NCBI GenBank assembly: GCA_050305935.1
Contig: JBNLGG010000032.1
Span: 1 to 45,462, forward strand
DNA length: 45,462 nucleotides
Source: CAJXNP01 sp050305935
Lineage (GTDB): Bacteria > Bacteroidota > Bacteroidia > Cytophagales > Cyclobacteriaceae
Direction: 5' to 3'
The notes beneath the pieces were generated by a model. That model did not search any database. It saw only the letters and a program-made list of their open reading frames with translations, and had not been told where the DNA came from. The translations under genes were made by a program, and so were the position numbers. Shown one piece after another: positions 1 to 9,249 of this stretch (position 1 is the stretch's first letter; each line of letters opens with the position of its first letter).

Positions 1-2
1 AA

Positions 3-3000
3 GCTGGGAAGGATTTTAATCTTGTTATAGAAGCAAGGGATGCCGATGGGCTTGTAGGGAAGGTTGGCGAAGATACCCAACTGCAACTTGCTAAAACAGC
101 CGGTGACGGTGGAGGTGGAATTGTCGATTTCAATAATACAATTCTTTATTCCGGTGAGAAACGCCTTAAATCAACCGTTAGCTACGATGACGGTGAAACC
201 AACGTGGAGTTCACGCTTTCTGTCGCCTTCGGAGAGACCTTAAGTCCGCACACCACCGTGGCATTCACTATCTTGAGTGCTGAACCGACACTTCCTGTTT
301 CCGGCATCACTGCCGCCCCCATTTCCAACACGCAAATACGAATTGACGTCGATAGAGATCTCATGGCGGGCGACAGGATCCTTGTGTTAGGGAGCATAAC
401 AAACGTCGTAGAAACGCTGCCTTCGGATGGTGTCGGTTTTGAAGGGCATTTGGATTTCGGGACTGGGGAAGAGGTAGGAGATGACGTGTTTGTTTTGTAT
501 TCAGACAGTGAAAATTCGATTGTTGTTAGTAATCTGAATCCTTTTTCCGAATATTTTTTCTCTGTCTTTGGTTTTAATGGAGAGAATGGAACAGAGAATT
601 ATCTCAACGAACCAATATCAACTTCCACCTTTACATGTGTTACCCCAACCCTACCGGTTTCAAATGTGAATGTAACTAACCCCACCCTTCATTCTCTTAA
701 CATAATTTGGGAAGGAGGTGATGCCCAGAGCTGGGCAGTCATGATGAACGACGTCAATGAATTTGAATTTTCCTTCGAGGACGGAATTCCCCTCGCGTCG
801 GCAGAAAATGAATGGCAAAAGGAGGGCGAACAATTGGTTTTCTTAGGAACCGGAAACCTGGCACAAATTACGGGGCTTGATCCAAATACAACTTATTTCT
901 TCAGGATAGTAGGATTGAATTGTGAGAATGAACAAGTAAAATATTCACCGGATGCCGTTGAATATTCCTACACCACACCTTCTTTCTATCAGGGATTTAC
1001 AAACTGTGGGGCATTGGATTGGACATCCTATTCCATCAGGGGAAATAGCTGGAATTGTGGTTCGGGATCCATGAGCATCTCCGGCATTGGGGAGGCGTCA
1101 TCCACAGAAGCCTGGCTTGTGTCTCCAGCCATAGATTTTTCTGAATTTGTCAATGCTTCTCTCGAATTCAAACTATTATCAAGCGGAACCGATGATGGTG
1201 AGATTTTGCCTCTAAAGGTATTTTTCAGTGACGAATATCCGGGTTTTGGCAATCCGGCACTGGATATGTACCATTGGGAATCACTGCCATTTAGCTATCC
1301 ATCTGGCAGTAACAATTGGGCTTCGTCAGGCTACATTGACCTCTCTGACAAGGATACCGAAAATGGATTTCTTGTATTCCAATATGTTTCCAGCGGTAAT
1401 TCGGAAGGAAATGCCAGCAGTTGGCTAATTGATGACATAGTTATTGAAAATCGCGAATGCACTTTCCCGTCAAGCCAATCCAACAGCATTTTTTTGGATC
1501 AACTTTCATCCACCTCCGTAAGAGTAAATTTTGAACCTGGGGATGGTGATGGTCTGGTCGGAGTTATGACCGAGGGAATTGAATTAACCAACTTTCCTGC
1601 GAATGGGGTTTTCTACGTTTCAGATCCCCAATTTGGAGAAGGAGATGCAATTGGTGAAAGTCATTTTGTTGTGCTTGACCAGCAATCAGCTAATACAATT
1701 ATTTCCGGTTTGTTACCAAACACCTATTATACCCTTCAACTTTTTGATTTTAATTACTGTGCATCCGAAGGAATTGAATCCTACTATAACGTGGTTGACA
1801 ATGGGGCGAACTCAATTACTTTTAAGACATCTGATCTTGACTTTTCTGAAATTTTGTTAGATGAAAGTTTTACCTATCCGGTGGCCGGATCATTTTCTTA
1901 CCAGGACTTCCAGGCGAATACGCTTAACTCCTCCAATTCGCTGGAGATTGCAAGATTTGTTTGCAAAGACCAGGATGACGACGCCCTTCCTACATTGCTT
2001 TCAGAACTTTCATTTAAACTAATTGGCTACGAAAATATTTATAAAATCGCCCTGTTTGACGGAACGACGAATCTTCAGGAAGTGGTGTCGGATGACAAGG
2101 TGACATTCAGTGGTTTAAGTTTTAGTGTCGCTGACGATGGAAGCAGACCCTTTAGTATTCGAGTCAGCTTTCAGGAAAGCGTCGAAGACAACCAGCAAAT
2201 GCAGATCAGGGTTTTTAATGTCAAAGGTGGTGATCCAGGATCGTTTAGCCAATTCAATGAATTGGAAGAAGGAGGCCTGGCCACACCCATTGACAATGAA
2301 GAAAACATTATTACTGTCAATGCAAACCAATTGGTTTTCGATCCCATAATCACAAAGGCCATTGTTGGTGCACCATTTGAAGTGTTGACGCTGGCAGTAG
2401 ATGGGTATGGGAATTTGGATAAAGACGCGAATGCTTCCGTTAGCCTTGTCTCTGACGGAACGGGCGTATTGGATTTTGGAGGAGCGAAGGAGCTGGTAAA
2501 TGGTCAGGTGCTTTTTGGGAGTGTTTCGTATGATACTCCGGAAAGTATCTCGATAACGACTTCATCAGATTATCCAACCGAAGCAACCAGCGCTCCGCTT
2601 GCTTTTCAGAATGGCTTGACCTACTATGAATTTACCGGCTATCAATTTGATAATGATGGCAATTCACCAAGTACATGGGAAAACAGCCTTATTTCGGTAA
2701 GCGACTTTAGTAAAGGTAGTAATGTATTGAAATTAGCGATACCGGCGCATGACGTCTTCAGTTGCCGGGGTTTTGCGACCAGTGTAATTGAACCAACCGA
2801 TAGCTATTATTTGGAATTTTCCCTGGAGCCAAATGCAGGAAATGAGATTGGCTTAGATGAAATATCATTCCGGTGCAAGCGGTCATCTCAGGGGCCAAGC
2901 CAGTTTGTGATTCGCTCCAGTCTGGATGGATTTACTGCCAATGTAAATGAAACCATTTATTCAGTCGAAACAGCTTTTGAGTCCTTTTCAATTCCATTGA

Positions 3001-6000
3001 CTGGGTTTGATGGGCTTAATTCGGCCATCAGTTTCAGAATATATTTGTTCAATTCAGGCAGCGGAAACGGGACTTTTCAAATTGATGACGTCCTTGTCTT
3101 AGGAAACTCATCAGACTTGCTGGCACCTGCATTTAATGAAGGTTTTCCTCAAATTGAGAATTACTTTGCTGATGGTTTTGAAATAAGTCATTCTGTTTCG
3201 GAAAGTGGAAACTTGTATGTGTATTGGCAGGATCACGATGCTCCGCCACCTACTTCAGGTTTTGTTGTCGAAAACTTTCTCTATCAATCGTCTTTCGGAG
3301 AGAATGAAGTAGGGTATTTTCAAATGGAAGGGCTGGTATCTTCCCAAAAGCTGGATGTCTTTTTAGTAATAGAAGATGCTGATGGAAATGTTGCGATGGC
3401 TACTTTCGACGACCTTGTAGTCGCAAATAATAATTCAATCCTCAGTTCACCCGATCCAGGCAACCAGATACCTTCCCAGAGTATATTTTCCTCGAATGAT
3501 TCGCCCGATGAAGTTCAGAAAGTTTTTCGGTTCGCGATACATGATCAGGGGGAAATTGAAACAGACGACGATGGATTGCCTACATCGGTCTATCAATTGT
3601 CATTTTTTCCTGGTGTAAATAATACCGCAAGCTGGGAAGACGTCATAGGTGGTGTCAAATTGGAAAATAGCAACACATCCCAGGTGGTTTCTATTGCTGA
3701 CACGATCATCGCGAATGAGCAAATCACCTTGGCTTTCGAGACTGGTTCTTTAGTAATTCCGGCAAACTCAAGCGAAGATTTTACACTTTCGGTTTGGCTG
3801 AAGAAAAGTGTAGTTGAAGGAGAAATCCTTGAATTCACCATAGCCGGAGGGGCGGATGATCATGACTGTCTGGCTGATAATACTAATTCGTCCCAGTTTC
3901 AAAGCCCATTTGGATCAGCAACCGTTTCGAATCAGCTGCCGATCGAAGTACAGGCAACTCAGCTTTCATTTAGCGGCTATCCGGGAAACTATGTTCCTGG
4001 CGAGGATTTCGGATTTACGATTACAGCGACAGATGCAAACGGCAATGTAGATGCAGATGAGATCGGGAGTGTAGCCCTTTCCTTATTTTCGGGAGCCGGA
4101 AGTTTACAAGCGGTAAATGGTGGTGAGCTTAATGTAAACCTGGAAAATGGAACCTTCACCTGGACGGAAGAACTCAGGTATACAGGTGCCGGTGATTTCT
4201 TTAGCATTCAGGCAACGATAGCGGGTGATGGGCTAAACGGAACGTTTCATACAGGCTTGATTTCTGCTGGAAATGGTGACCTGGTTGTCAGGAATGGTGA
4301 ACACCTTGGTGTACAAAGTGACCTGGTGGTATATGGAGATTTGATCATCGAAGAAGGGGGCGAACTAACACTGAGTGAAAGCATTGAGCTTGAATTGAAA
4401 GGAGAATTCGAAAACAGTGGAGTATTCACTGATGAAGGTGGGACCATTAGCTTTTCGGGAGGTGGGGTACAAATCATTAATAGCAAAAAAATCTTAAGAA
4501 TTGAAAACATTATTCTGAAGGAAAATTCGCAGGTGGCAAATGAGGCTGAGATTAGGTTGGCAAACAAAATAAAAATCGAGCAAAACGCGACCTTTGATGC
4601 GGACGGTGCAGATGGAACAAAGGAGTTCATTTTGTTAAGCAACAAAAATAGAACTGCTCAAATCGCTCCGGTGGAGATGGGCGGACAAATTTTAGGAAAT
4701 GTGACCTGGCGGAGATTTATCGGTGATCGTCCTGTAGCTGGATGGTATTTTCTCACTACACCGATTAAGGATCAAACGGTGGTCGATTGGCAGGACGATG
4801 TTAAAATCCAGGGAATGGACAATCAGCACCCAAATGCCAATAAGGTCATGTATTTTTATAAAGAGCCAATTGGTTCAAATACTTTTCTCGGAAGTGACGG
4901 CTGGCGACCGGTGGGTGAAAGCAATACGATTCTTTCCCAACATGGTGTCGACCTGTATCTTTTTAAGTCAGCTTTTAAAAAGGGGGCCTTGATTTTAGAT
5001 AACAGGGGTGAGCCATTCATCGGTGACGGGTCTACCGCCGGCGGAACTTATTCATACCCTCTGTCATTTACTTCTACTGCCTACGATGGTGGCGGGTGGA
5101 ATTTAGTGCCGAACCCCTACCTCGGTGAACTTCATTGGGAAAGTATAACCCGGTCTGATGAGTTGCTGGTAAACAATGCATTTTACATTTGGGATACTGA
5201 AAACAGACAATATTCCACCTATGTAGATGGTATTTCCCAAAACGGGGGTCAGCCCTACATTCCGGCAGGAAGGTCCTTTTTTGTTAAGGCCAATGGTTCA
5301 GGCCAGTCACTTATCTTTTCAGAATCTTCGAAATCGCAAAACCTGGGGACAACTTTTAGAAACGCAGAACCCTCTGTAATACGTTTTTTTCTTGAAAATA
5401 ATTCAGGTGACTCTGATGAAGTGGTAATTGGGATAAAGGAAAACAGCACCTTCGGTTTTGATCCTGGTAGTGATGCCATAAAATTTCCTTCCGGCTTCAA
5501 CCTTTCCTCCAAAACGGAGGAGAGGAACCTGGCCATCAATACTTTCCCGGATTTTAAAGGGTTAAGGGAATTTCCATTGGTAATTGATGCTCGAAAAAAG
5601 GGGCTTGTTCGATTGAAAGCCAAAACCTCCGAATTCAGGCATGCACATTACCTGTATTTATTTGACCGGGTAAAAAGTGAGTTTTTACCTGTCACAGAAA
5701 ATTTTAAAAAGACAATTCGTATTGGTAAACAGGGCAACCCATCATTTGATTTGGTGATGGCTTCGCCCGTTTATGTGGGCCTTAGTTCAGCAAAAGGCAA
5801 GGTGGGAGACACGATAAAGATAAAACTAAAGGCAGAGTCGTTAGTTGATGTCAAAGTCTTGGGGCTGGGATTAACATGGAATGCGGATTACCTGCAATTT
5901 GTAGGATGGAAAAACCAGGATGACGTCGATGGGCCAGAAGTATCAATCGAACAAGGGTCGGAAGAAGGGACTTTATCCATAAGCGTTTCAAAAATGGAGC

Positions 6001-7367
6001 AAGCGCTTGGTGAAAAAGATTCAACCGAGTTGTTGAGCCTGGATTTTCTAATAGTTGGCGGTGAAGGGTCGACTAATGTAAACATAGTAGATAGCCTCTG
6101 CTTTGTTACCAGGGTAAATAGTCTGGAGATGCCATTGGATATTCTCAAAGAATCTGCAATCGAGGTGTTGCGAACTTCAACATTGAACTGCTTTGTGACC
6201 GATGCTTTTGGCAATCCAATGTCAGAGACGAAATTAACGATTGCCGAAGACCGCAAGGACACCATATCCCAGGAAGGGTACGATTATTTCGAAGTACCAA
6301 TTGCTGAAGGCTCCAACTACGAATTACGGGTCACAAAAAACGAGGTCCCAAACCATCCACCCGTATCAGTGAATGACATTGTACAATTGAGGAACCAACT
6401 TTCCGGTAGACCTTCTTTCCTTTCACCATTTCAATTTATCGCGGCTGATCTCGATGAGTCAAAGTCATTGGAAGAGGAGGACATGGGGCGGTTAAAGACA
6501 TTGTTTTTTCAGCGAAATCAGGATTTTCCGAATGAATGGCGTTTTGTAGCAGTGGATAGTTTGCTCTTCGAAGATCCTTTTGAATATGAAACATCTGCGA
6601 ACTTCCATTTTGGGGAAAAGGAAAAGGTGCAATTTGTTGGGTTGATAAATGGAGACGTGGATTTGAGCTACGAAAGTCCCCTGGCTGCTACACGGGATAT
6701 CCGGATAGTAATGAATGATGTGATTGTGGAAAAAGAAACATTGGAGTTGGGTTTGTCATTCGAAGAGGAAACAGCCTGCCAGGCTTTCAATGTCAAATTT
6801 GATTACGATGAGCAGGCTATTTCATTTTCGCATTTTGAAAGTATGTTAGGCGGGAAGATGGATTTTCACACCACATCGCACGGTTCGCTGGAGATTTTAT
6901 ATGAGAAGGGCGGAGCGGAAGAAGTGATGATTCCGGCAAACCAAACATTCCTCACGCTCACTTTTAATCTAAATGATGCTGGTGGTGAAATCGATATGAC
7001 GTCCTTGCCTACTATAGATGCTGAAGAAAGCCACCTGGTCGATGGATCAAACGGGGTAGCAAGAATTACCTCTTCACAGGCTGTTACAGGATTAATCGAC
7101 ACACAACCAGAGTTTTCCGTTTACCCAAATCCAGTCGGTCAAATGCTTAACGTCGGATTTAATTTAACAAAAAGTGATGTAGTAAAGATCAAACTAATCA
7201 ATGTGTTTGGCGATGAAGTATTCAAGTTCCAAAAGGAATTCCCCGAGGGCAAAAATGAGATAGGCTTTACCCGCAGCGAATTAATTGGGCAGGCAAAGGG
7301 CGGAGTCTATTTTCTTGAAACAAAAACCGAACACTTTTCTCAAACAAGCAAGGTCATGTTTAAATAA
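3..7367 (+). CDS. Giant multidomain T9SS-secreted surface protein (5' partial)
   Basis: Incomplete at the left edge. The first ordinary start codon is a GTG at 204, but the same frame is open from base 3 and the extra 67 residues look like the rest of the protein, so the true start lies outside the window; 2454 residues are visible. Reading along: a partial repeat module (about 3-230), fibronectin III-like units (about 300-960), an anchor-J-like jelly-roll domain with AWLVSPAIDFS and WLIDDIVIE (about 990-1455), another FN3-like unit, two full copies of a module of about 250 residues (about 1870-2575 and 3455-4215) around a beta-sandwich domain, a beta-helix-like stretch (about 4270-4800), a cohesin-like domain (about 5770-6170), a dockerin-like segment (about 6360-6540), a second cohesin-like domain (about 6685-7075) and a T9SS type A sorting domain starting FSVYPNPVGQMLNV (about 7110-7364). 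Likely exported through T9SS and attached outside the cell. Substrate or partner unknown; it could be an adhesin or part of a polymer-binding complex. Confidence 0.9.
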   Translation, partial: AGKDFNLVIEARDADGLVGKVGEDTQLQLAKTAGDGGGGIVDFNNTILYSGEKRLKSTVSYDDGETNVEFTLSVAFGETLSPHTTVAFTILSAEPTLPVSGITAAPISNTQIRIDVDRDLMAGDRILVLGSITNVVETLPSDGVGFEGHLDFGTGEEVGDDVFVLYSDSENSIVVSNLNPFSEYFFSVFGFNGENGTENYLNEPISTSTFTCVTPTLPVSNVNVTNPTLHSLNIIWEGGDAQSWAVMMNDVNEFEFSFEDGIPLASAENEWQKEGEQLVFLGTGNLAQITGLDPNTTYFFRIVGLNCENEQVKYSPDAVEYSYTTPSFYQGFTNCGALDWTSYSIRGNSWNCGSGSMSISGIGEASSTEAWLVSPAIDFSEFVNASLEFKLLSSGTDDGEILPLKVFFSDEYPGFGNPALDMYHWESLPFSYPSGSNNWASSGYIDLSDKDTENGFLVFQYVSSGNSEGNASSWLIDDIVIENRECTFPSSQSNSIFLDQLSSTSVRVNFEPGDGDGLVGVMTEGIELTNFPANGVFYVSDPQFGEGDAIGESHFVVLDQQSANTIISGLLPNTYYTLQLFDFNYCASEGIESYYNVVDNGANSITFKTSDLDFSEILLDESFTYPVAGSFSYQDFQANTLNSSNSLEIARFVCKDQDDDALPTLLSELSFKLIGYENIYKIALFDGTTNLQEVVSDDKVTFSGLSFSVADDGSRPFSIRVSFQESVEDNQQMQIRVFNVKGGDPGSFSQFNELEEGGLATPIDNEENIITVNANQLVFDPIITKAIVGAPFEVLTLAVDGYGNLDKDANASVSLVSDGTGVLDFGGAKELVNGQVLFGSVSYDTPESISITTSSDYPTEATSAPLAFQNGLTYYEFTGYQFDNDGNSPSTWENSLISVSDFSKGSNVLKLAIPAHDVFSCRGFATSVIEPTDSYYLEFSLEPNAGNEIGLDEISFRCKRSSQGPSQFVIRSSLDGFTANVNETIYSVETAFESFSIPLTGFDGLNSAISFRIYLFNSGSGNGTFQIDDVLVLGNSSDLLAPAFNEGFPQIENYFADGFEISHSVSESGNLYVYWQDHDAPPPTSGFVVENFLYQSSFGENEVGYFQMEGLVSSQKLDVFLVIEDADGNVAMATFDDLVVANNNSILSSPDPGNQIPSQSIFSSNDSPDEVQKVFRFAIHDQGEIETDDDGLPTSVYQLSFFPGVNNTASWEDVIGGVKLENSNTSQVVSIADTIIANEQITLAFETGSLVIPANSSEDFTLSVWLKKSVVEGEILEFTIAGGADDHDCLADNTNSSQFQSPFGSATVSNQLPIEVQATQLSFSGYPGNYVPGEDFGFTITATDANGNVDADEIGSVALSLFSGAGSLQAVNGGELNVNLENGTFTWTEELRYTGAGDFFSIQATIAGDGLNGTFHTGLISAGNGDLVVRNGEHLGVQSDLVVYGDLIIEEGGELTLSESIELELKGEFENSGVFTDEGGTISFSGGGVQIINSKKILRIENIILKENSQVANEAEIRLANKIKIEQNATFDADGADGTKEFILLSNKNRTAQIAPVEMGGQILGNVTWRRFIGDRPVAGWYFLTTPIKDQTVVDWQDDVKIQGMDNQHPNANKVMYFYKEPIGSNTFLGSDGWRPVGESNTILSQHGVDLYLFKSAFKKGALILDNRGEPFIGDGSTAGGTYSYPLSFTSTAYDGGGWNLVPNPYLGELHWESITRSDELLVNNAFYIWDTENRQYSTYVDGISQNGGQPYIPAGRSFFVKANGSGQSLIFSESSKSQNLGTTFRNAEPSVIRFFLENNSGDSDEVVIGIKENSTFGFDPGSDAIKFPSGFNLSSKTEERNLAINTFPDFKGLREFPLVIDARKKGLVRLKAKTSEFRHAHYLYLFDRVKSEFLPVTENFKKTIRIGKQGNPSFDLVMASPVYVGLSSAKGKVGDTIKIKLKAESLVDVKVLGLGLTWNADYLQFVGWKNQDDVDGPEVSIEQGSEEGTLSISVSKMEQALGEKDSTELLSLDFLIVGGEGSTNVNIVDSLCFVTRVNSLEMPLDILKESAIEVLRTSTLNCFVTDAFGNPMSETKLTIAEDRKDTISQEGYDYFEVPIAEGSNYELRVTKNEVPNHPPVSVNDIVQLRNQLSGRPSFLSPFQFIAADLDESKSLEEEDMGRLKTLFFQRNQDFPNEWRFVAVDSLLFEDPFEYETSANFHFGEKEKVQFVGLINGDVDLSYESPLAATRDIRIVMNDVIVEKETLELGLSFEEETACQAFNVKFDYDEQAISFSHFESMLGGKMDFHTTSHGSLEILYEKGGAEEVMIPANQTFLTLTFNLNDAGGEIDMTSLPTIDAEESHLVDGSNGVARITSSQAVTGLIDTQPEFSVYPNPVGQMLNVGFNLTKSDVVKIKLINVFGDEVFKFQKEFPEGKNEIGFTRSELIGQAKGGVYFLETKTEHFSQTSKVMFK

Positions 7368-7412
7368 ATAGCAAAGCTCAAAACCCTTTGTTGTGGCTAT
7401 TGAATTAATACT

Positions 7413-7700
7413 CTAAACCCCATCCACAATGATCAGATCTGTATTGGCGGCTCTCTCGCGGATGGTTTTTGCATGCTGGTAGGCGGAAGAATGCCACCAT
7501 TCTTTGGCTTTTTCAACCGTGGGAAACTCAATGATCACCAATCGTTTGGGATTCCAGGCGCCCTCAAGCACAGTGGCCTCGCCACCCCGCACAATGAATT
7601 TACCTTCATGTGCCTGCACGGTGGTAGGGCCTAGTTTTTTGTATTCTTCCATTACGATCGCGTCGTGAATATCAATGTTAAGTATGGCGTAAGCTGGCAT
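7413..7700 (-). CDS. DUF1330 family protein
   Basis: A 95-residue soluble protein beginning MPAYAILNIDIHD, with GKFIVRGGEATVLEG in the middle and a WNPKRLVIIEFP strand followed by an AKEWWHSSAYQ helix. This order of strands and the W/P/S-rich helix are typical of the DUF1330 family, small ferredoxin-fold (dimeric alpha-beta barrel) proteins of about 95 residues. No signal peptide or membrane segment is visible, so it is probably cytoplasmic. The gene is convergent with the giant surface protein and divergent from the septum-protein gene, so it is transcribed alone. Function is unknown in the family; no catalytic residues can be assigned. Confidence 0.85.
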   Translation of the reverse strand: MPAYAILNIDIHDAIVMEEYKKLGPTTVQAHEGKFIVRGGEATVLEGAWNPKRLVIIEFPTVEKAKEWWHSSAYQHAKTIRERAANTDLIIVDGV

Positions 7701-7750
7701 TTGATTTTGTTTGGGTTAATACTTTCTTTGCTGTCAAGACAGATGCATTT

Positions 7751-7785
7751 TTGTACTATTCTAATAAAGTTTAGTTTCATATTTG
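7751..7785 (+). promoter_or_regulatory. Candidate promoter of the FtsB/DivIC-like gene
   Basis: CATATTTG at 7778-7785 differs in one base from the Bacteroidota -7 element TAnnTTTG. A TTG at 7751-7753 lies 24 bases upstream, slightly beyond the usual 17-23. The distance to the ATG at 7823 is sensible. Seen by eye only; a near match in AT-rich DNA is weak evidence. Confidence 0.3.
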
Positions 7786-7822
7786 TCCTAATATCTCTAC
7801 ATTTATCAAAAATTAGCCATTG

Positions 7823-8116
7823 ATGTTTAGCAAGCTTCCACCTTTTACCAAGAACTTTTTTTTCATCGCCACGGTATTTATCCTTTTTTGGATGCTTTTC
7901 ATTGATTCCAATGATCTGATCTCACAATATCAGTTACGACGAAAACTGAGCAATCTGGAAAAGGAAAAGGACTACTATATCGAAAAAATCGAAGAAGTGA
8001 AGAAGGATCGTGAGCAACTTTTTAGCGACATGGACAAACTGGAAAAATATGCCAGGGAGAAATATCTCATGAAGAAGGAAAATGAGGATGTCTATGTAAT
8101 CGTTGAGGAGGAATGA
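7823..8116 (+). CDS. FtsB/DivIC-like septum formation initiator protein
   Basis: A 97-residue bitopic membrane protein: a short cytoplasmic N-terminus, one transmembrane helix (about residues 11-27, FFFIATVFILFWMLFI), then a charged coiled coil rich in K, E and L (about 35-80) and the tail EKYAREKYLMKKENEDVYVI typical of the FtsB/DivIC family. In the family it bridges FtsL and FtsQ-type proteins in the division complex on the periplasmic side. I chose the ATG at 7823 over the TTG three bases earlier. The stop overlaps the ATG of the next gene (ATGA), so the two are probably translationally coupled. FtsB and DivIC cannot be told apart from sequence alone. Confidence 0.85.
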   Translation: MFSKLPPFTKNFFFIATVFILFWMLFIDSNDLISQYQLRRKLSNLEKEKDYYIEKIEEVKKDREQLFSDMDKLEKYAREKYLMKKENEDVYVIVEEE

Positions 8117-8688
8117 GGAATTTCATTATACTAATTCTACTACTAGTCTCGTCAAGCAGTTTTTGTCAGGATCCTGGCTCTACAGGCGAAATATCCGAAA
8201 AGAAGGAGAAAGAAAATTCGGATAAACCATCTGTACGCGATAGAATGTTTTTTGGTGGATCGTTTGGGGCCAGGTTTGGTGATTATACCCTTTTTAATAT
8301 TTCACCAATAGTAGGTTACAAACTTTCTTCTACATTTTCAGTAGGCGGTGGGATCATTTATCAATATAGTGAGGACAAAGTTTACCATTATTCTGCCAAC
8401 AATTATGGGGGAAGGTTGTTTGGCATTGCCAAAGTGTACGAGCCGCTTTTTGCACAGCTCGAATATGAATACCTGATGTATAAATACAACGGGCCGTTTG
8501 ATGATGATGTAAGCGGTGATTATTCGTCTTTGTTTGGCGGAGGAGGTATTGCGCAACCAATTTCGCAAAATTTATTTTTCACGGCTACTGCTCTTTACAA
8601 CTTCACCTATCAAAATAACTACTCCGGTGCCTACCGGCCCTACAACAGTCCATGGGTAATTCGGGTGGGGATAAGTGCAGGTTTTTGA
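8113..8688 (+). CDS. Small outer-membrane beta-barrel protein
   Basis: A 191-residue exported protein with a signal peptide (MRNFIILILLLVSSSSFCQ), a charged linker (about 25-45) and then alternating amphipathic strands with many G, Y and F, ending in VGISAGF with a terminal aromatic residue, as expected for an outer-membrane barrel of about eight strands. It overlaps the FtsB-like gene by four bases and is the last gene of that unit. The C-terminal half resembles the truncated gene at 45014-45462 (KVYEPLFAQLEYEY versus KVFKGFFAYSEFEY, and SPWVIRVGISAGF versus SPWNIKFGFN). No specific function can be assigned. Confidence 0.8.
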   Translation: MRNFIILILLLVSSSSFCQDPGSTGEISEKKEKENSDKPSVRDRMFFGGSFGARFGDYTLFNISPIVGYKLSSTFSVGGGIIYQYSEDKVYHYSANNYGGRLFGIAKVYEPLFAQLEYEYLMYKYNGPFDDDVSGDYSSLFGGGGIAQPISQNLFFTATALYNFTYQNNYSGAYRPYNSPWVIRVGISAGF

Positions 8689-8692
8689 AGAC

Positions 8693-8719
8693 AAAAAAAA
8701 TCCCCAATTCTGGGGATTT
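8693..8719 (-). terminator. Rho-independent terminator of the receiver-domain gene
   Basis: AAATCCCCA (8698-8706) and TGGGGATTT (8711-8719) form a nine-pair stem with a four-base loop. On the minus strand the stem is followed by a run of eight T (the A run at 8693-8700), directly downstream of the stop at 8746. On the plus strand no T run follows, although the hairpin also sits just after the barrel gene. Confidence 0.75.
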
Positions 8720-8745
8720 GAGAAATAGTATAGATTATCGTTTAA

Positions 8746-9195
8746 TTATCTCCAGATATTCTTAAAAGCTTTCACGTTTTTTTCGATCGTATTGCTTAAA
8801 ATATCGGTCGTCAAATTTCCTTTTAGCAGGAAGTCCTGAACGTCATTACCGACGGCAAAATTAAGGTTAGAACTTTTTAATAAAACCACCGGAATGTTTT
8901 TTAGCCTTGAGCTTTCCTTCAATTTTAACACAAATGACTTCAATTGATCCAACAGGATGTTGTCATCTAAAAGGATGCAATCAGGTCGTTTTTTTAGCAT
9001 CCTGGTAATGCTGTCTTTAATGCTAAAGCAAACATCGGCAATGTAATTTTTGCCGCGATATTCGTTCAAACTATTGTAGATAGAGGTGATTTCAATTGGA
9101 TTGTTTCCAATAATCATCACATTTAAATGCTCTCTTTTTTTACGTATGGCCTCTATCATTTCGTGGTTGTAATGAGTTGATGAAACACTTATCAT
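8746..9195 (-). CDS. Degenerate response-regulator receiver-domain protein
   Basis: A 149-residue protein. After about 24 residues a CheY-like fold is visible: first strand LNVMIIGNNP, third strand DCILLDD (likely acceptor Asp77), fourth strand IPVVLLKSSN and fifth strand DFLLKGN with the conserved-position Lys125. No output domain follows, so it is a stand-alone receiver. The acidic pair normally after strand 1 is replaced by Asn31-Asn32, and the Thr/Ser position in strand 4 appears to be a Lys, so normal Mg-dependent phosphorylation is doubtful. It may act as a pseudo-receiver or protein-interaction module. No histidine kinase lies nearby. It is transcribed alone. Confidence 0.75.
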   Translation of the reverse strand: MISVSSTHYNHEMIEAIRKKREHLNVMIIGNNPIEITSIYNSLNEYRGKNYIADVCFSIKDSITRMLKKRPDCILLDDNILLDQLKSFVLKLKESSRLKNIPVVLLKSSNLNFAVGNDVQDFLLKGNLTTDILSNTIEKNVKAFKNIWR

Positions 9196-9241
9196 GGCTA
9201 TTTATCTTGGATTATTACAATTAATTGTAAATAAATTAATA

Positions 9242-9249
9242 CAAATATA
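9242..9249 (-). promoter_or_regulatory. Candidate -7 element of the receiver-domain gene
   Basis: On the minus strand TATATTTG matches TAnnTTTG exactly and lies about 47 bases before the ATG at 9195, giving a leader of roughly 40 bases. The nearest upstream TTG is only 13 bases away, so no good -33 element supports it. Confidence 0.4.

Noticed and set aside
204..206. GTG at 204 as the start of the giant surface protein
   Set aside because: The same frame is open back to base 3 and the upstream residues belong to the repeat module, so the gene begins outside the window.
7367..7401. Possible hairpin AATAGC...GCTATT as a terminator between converging genes
   Set aside because: Stem is short, has a large asymmetric bulge and no T run on either strand.
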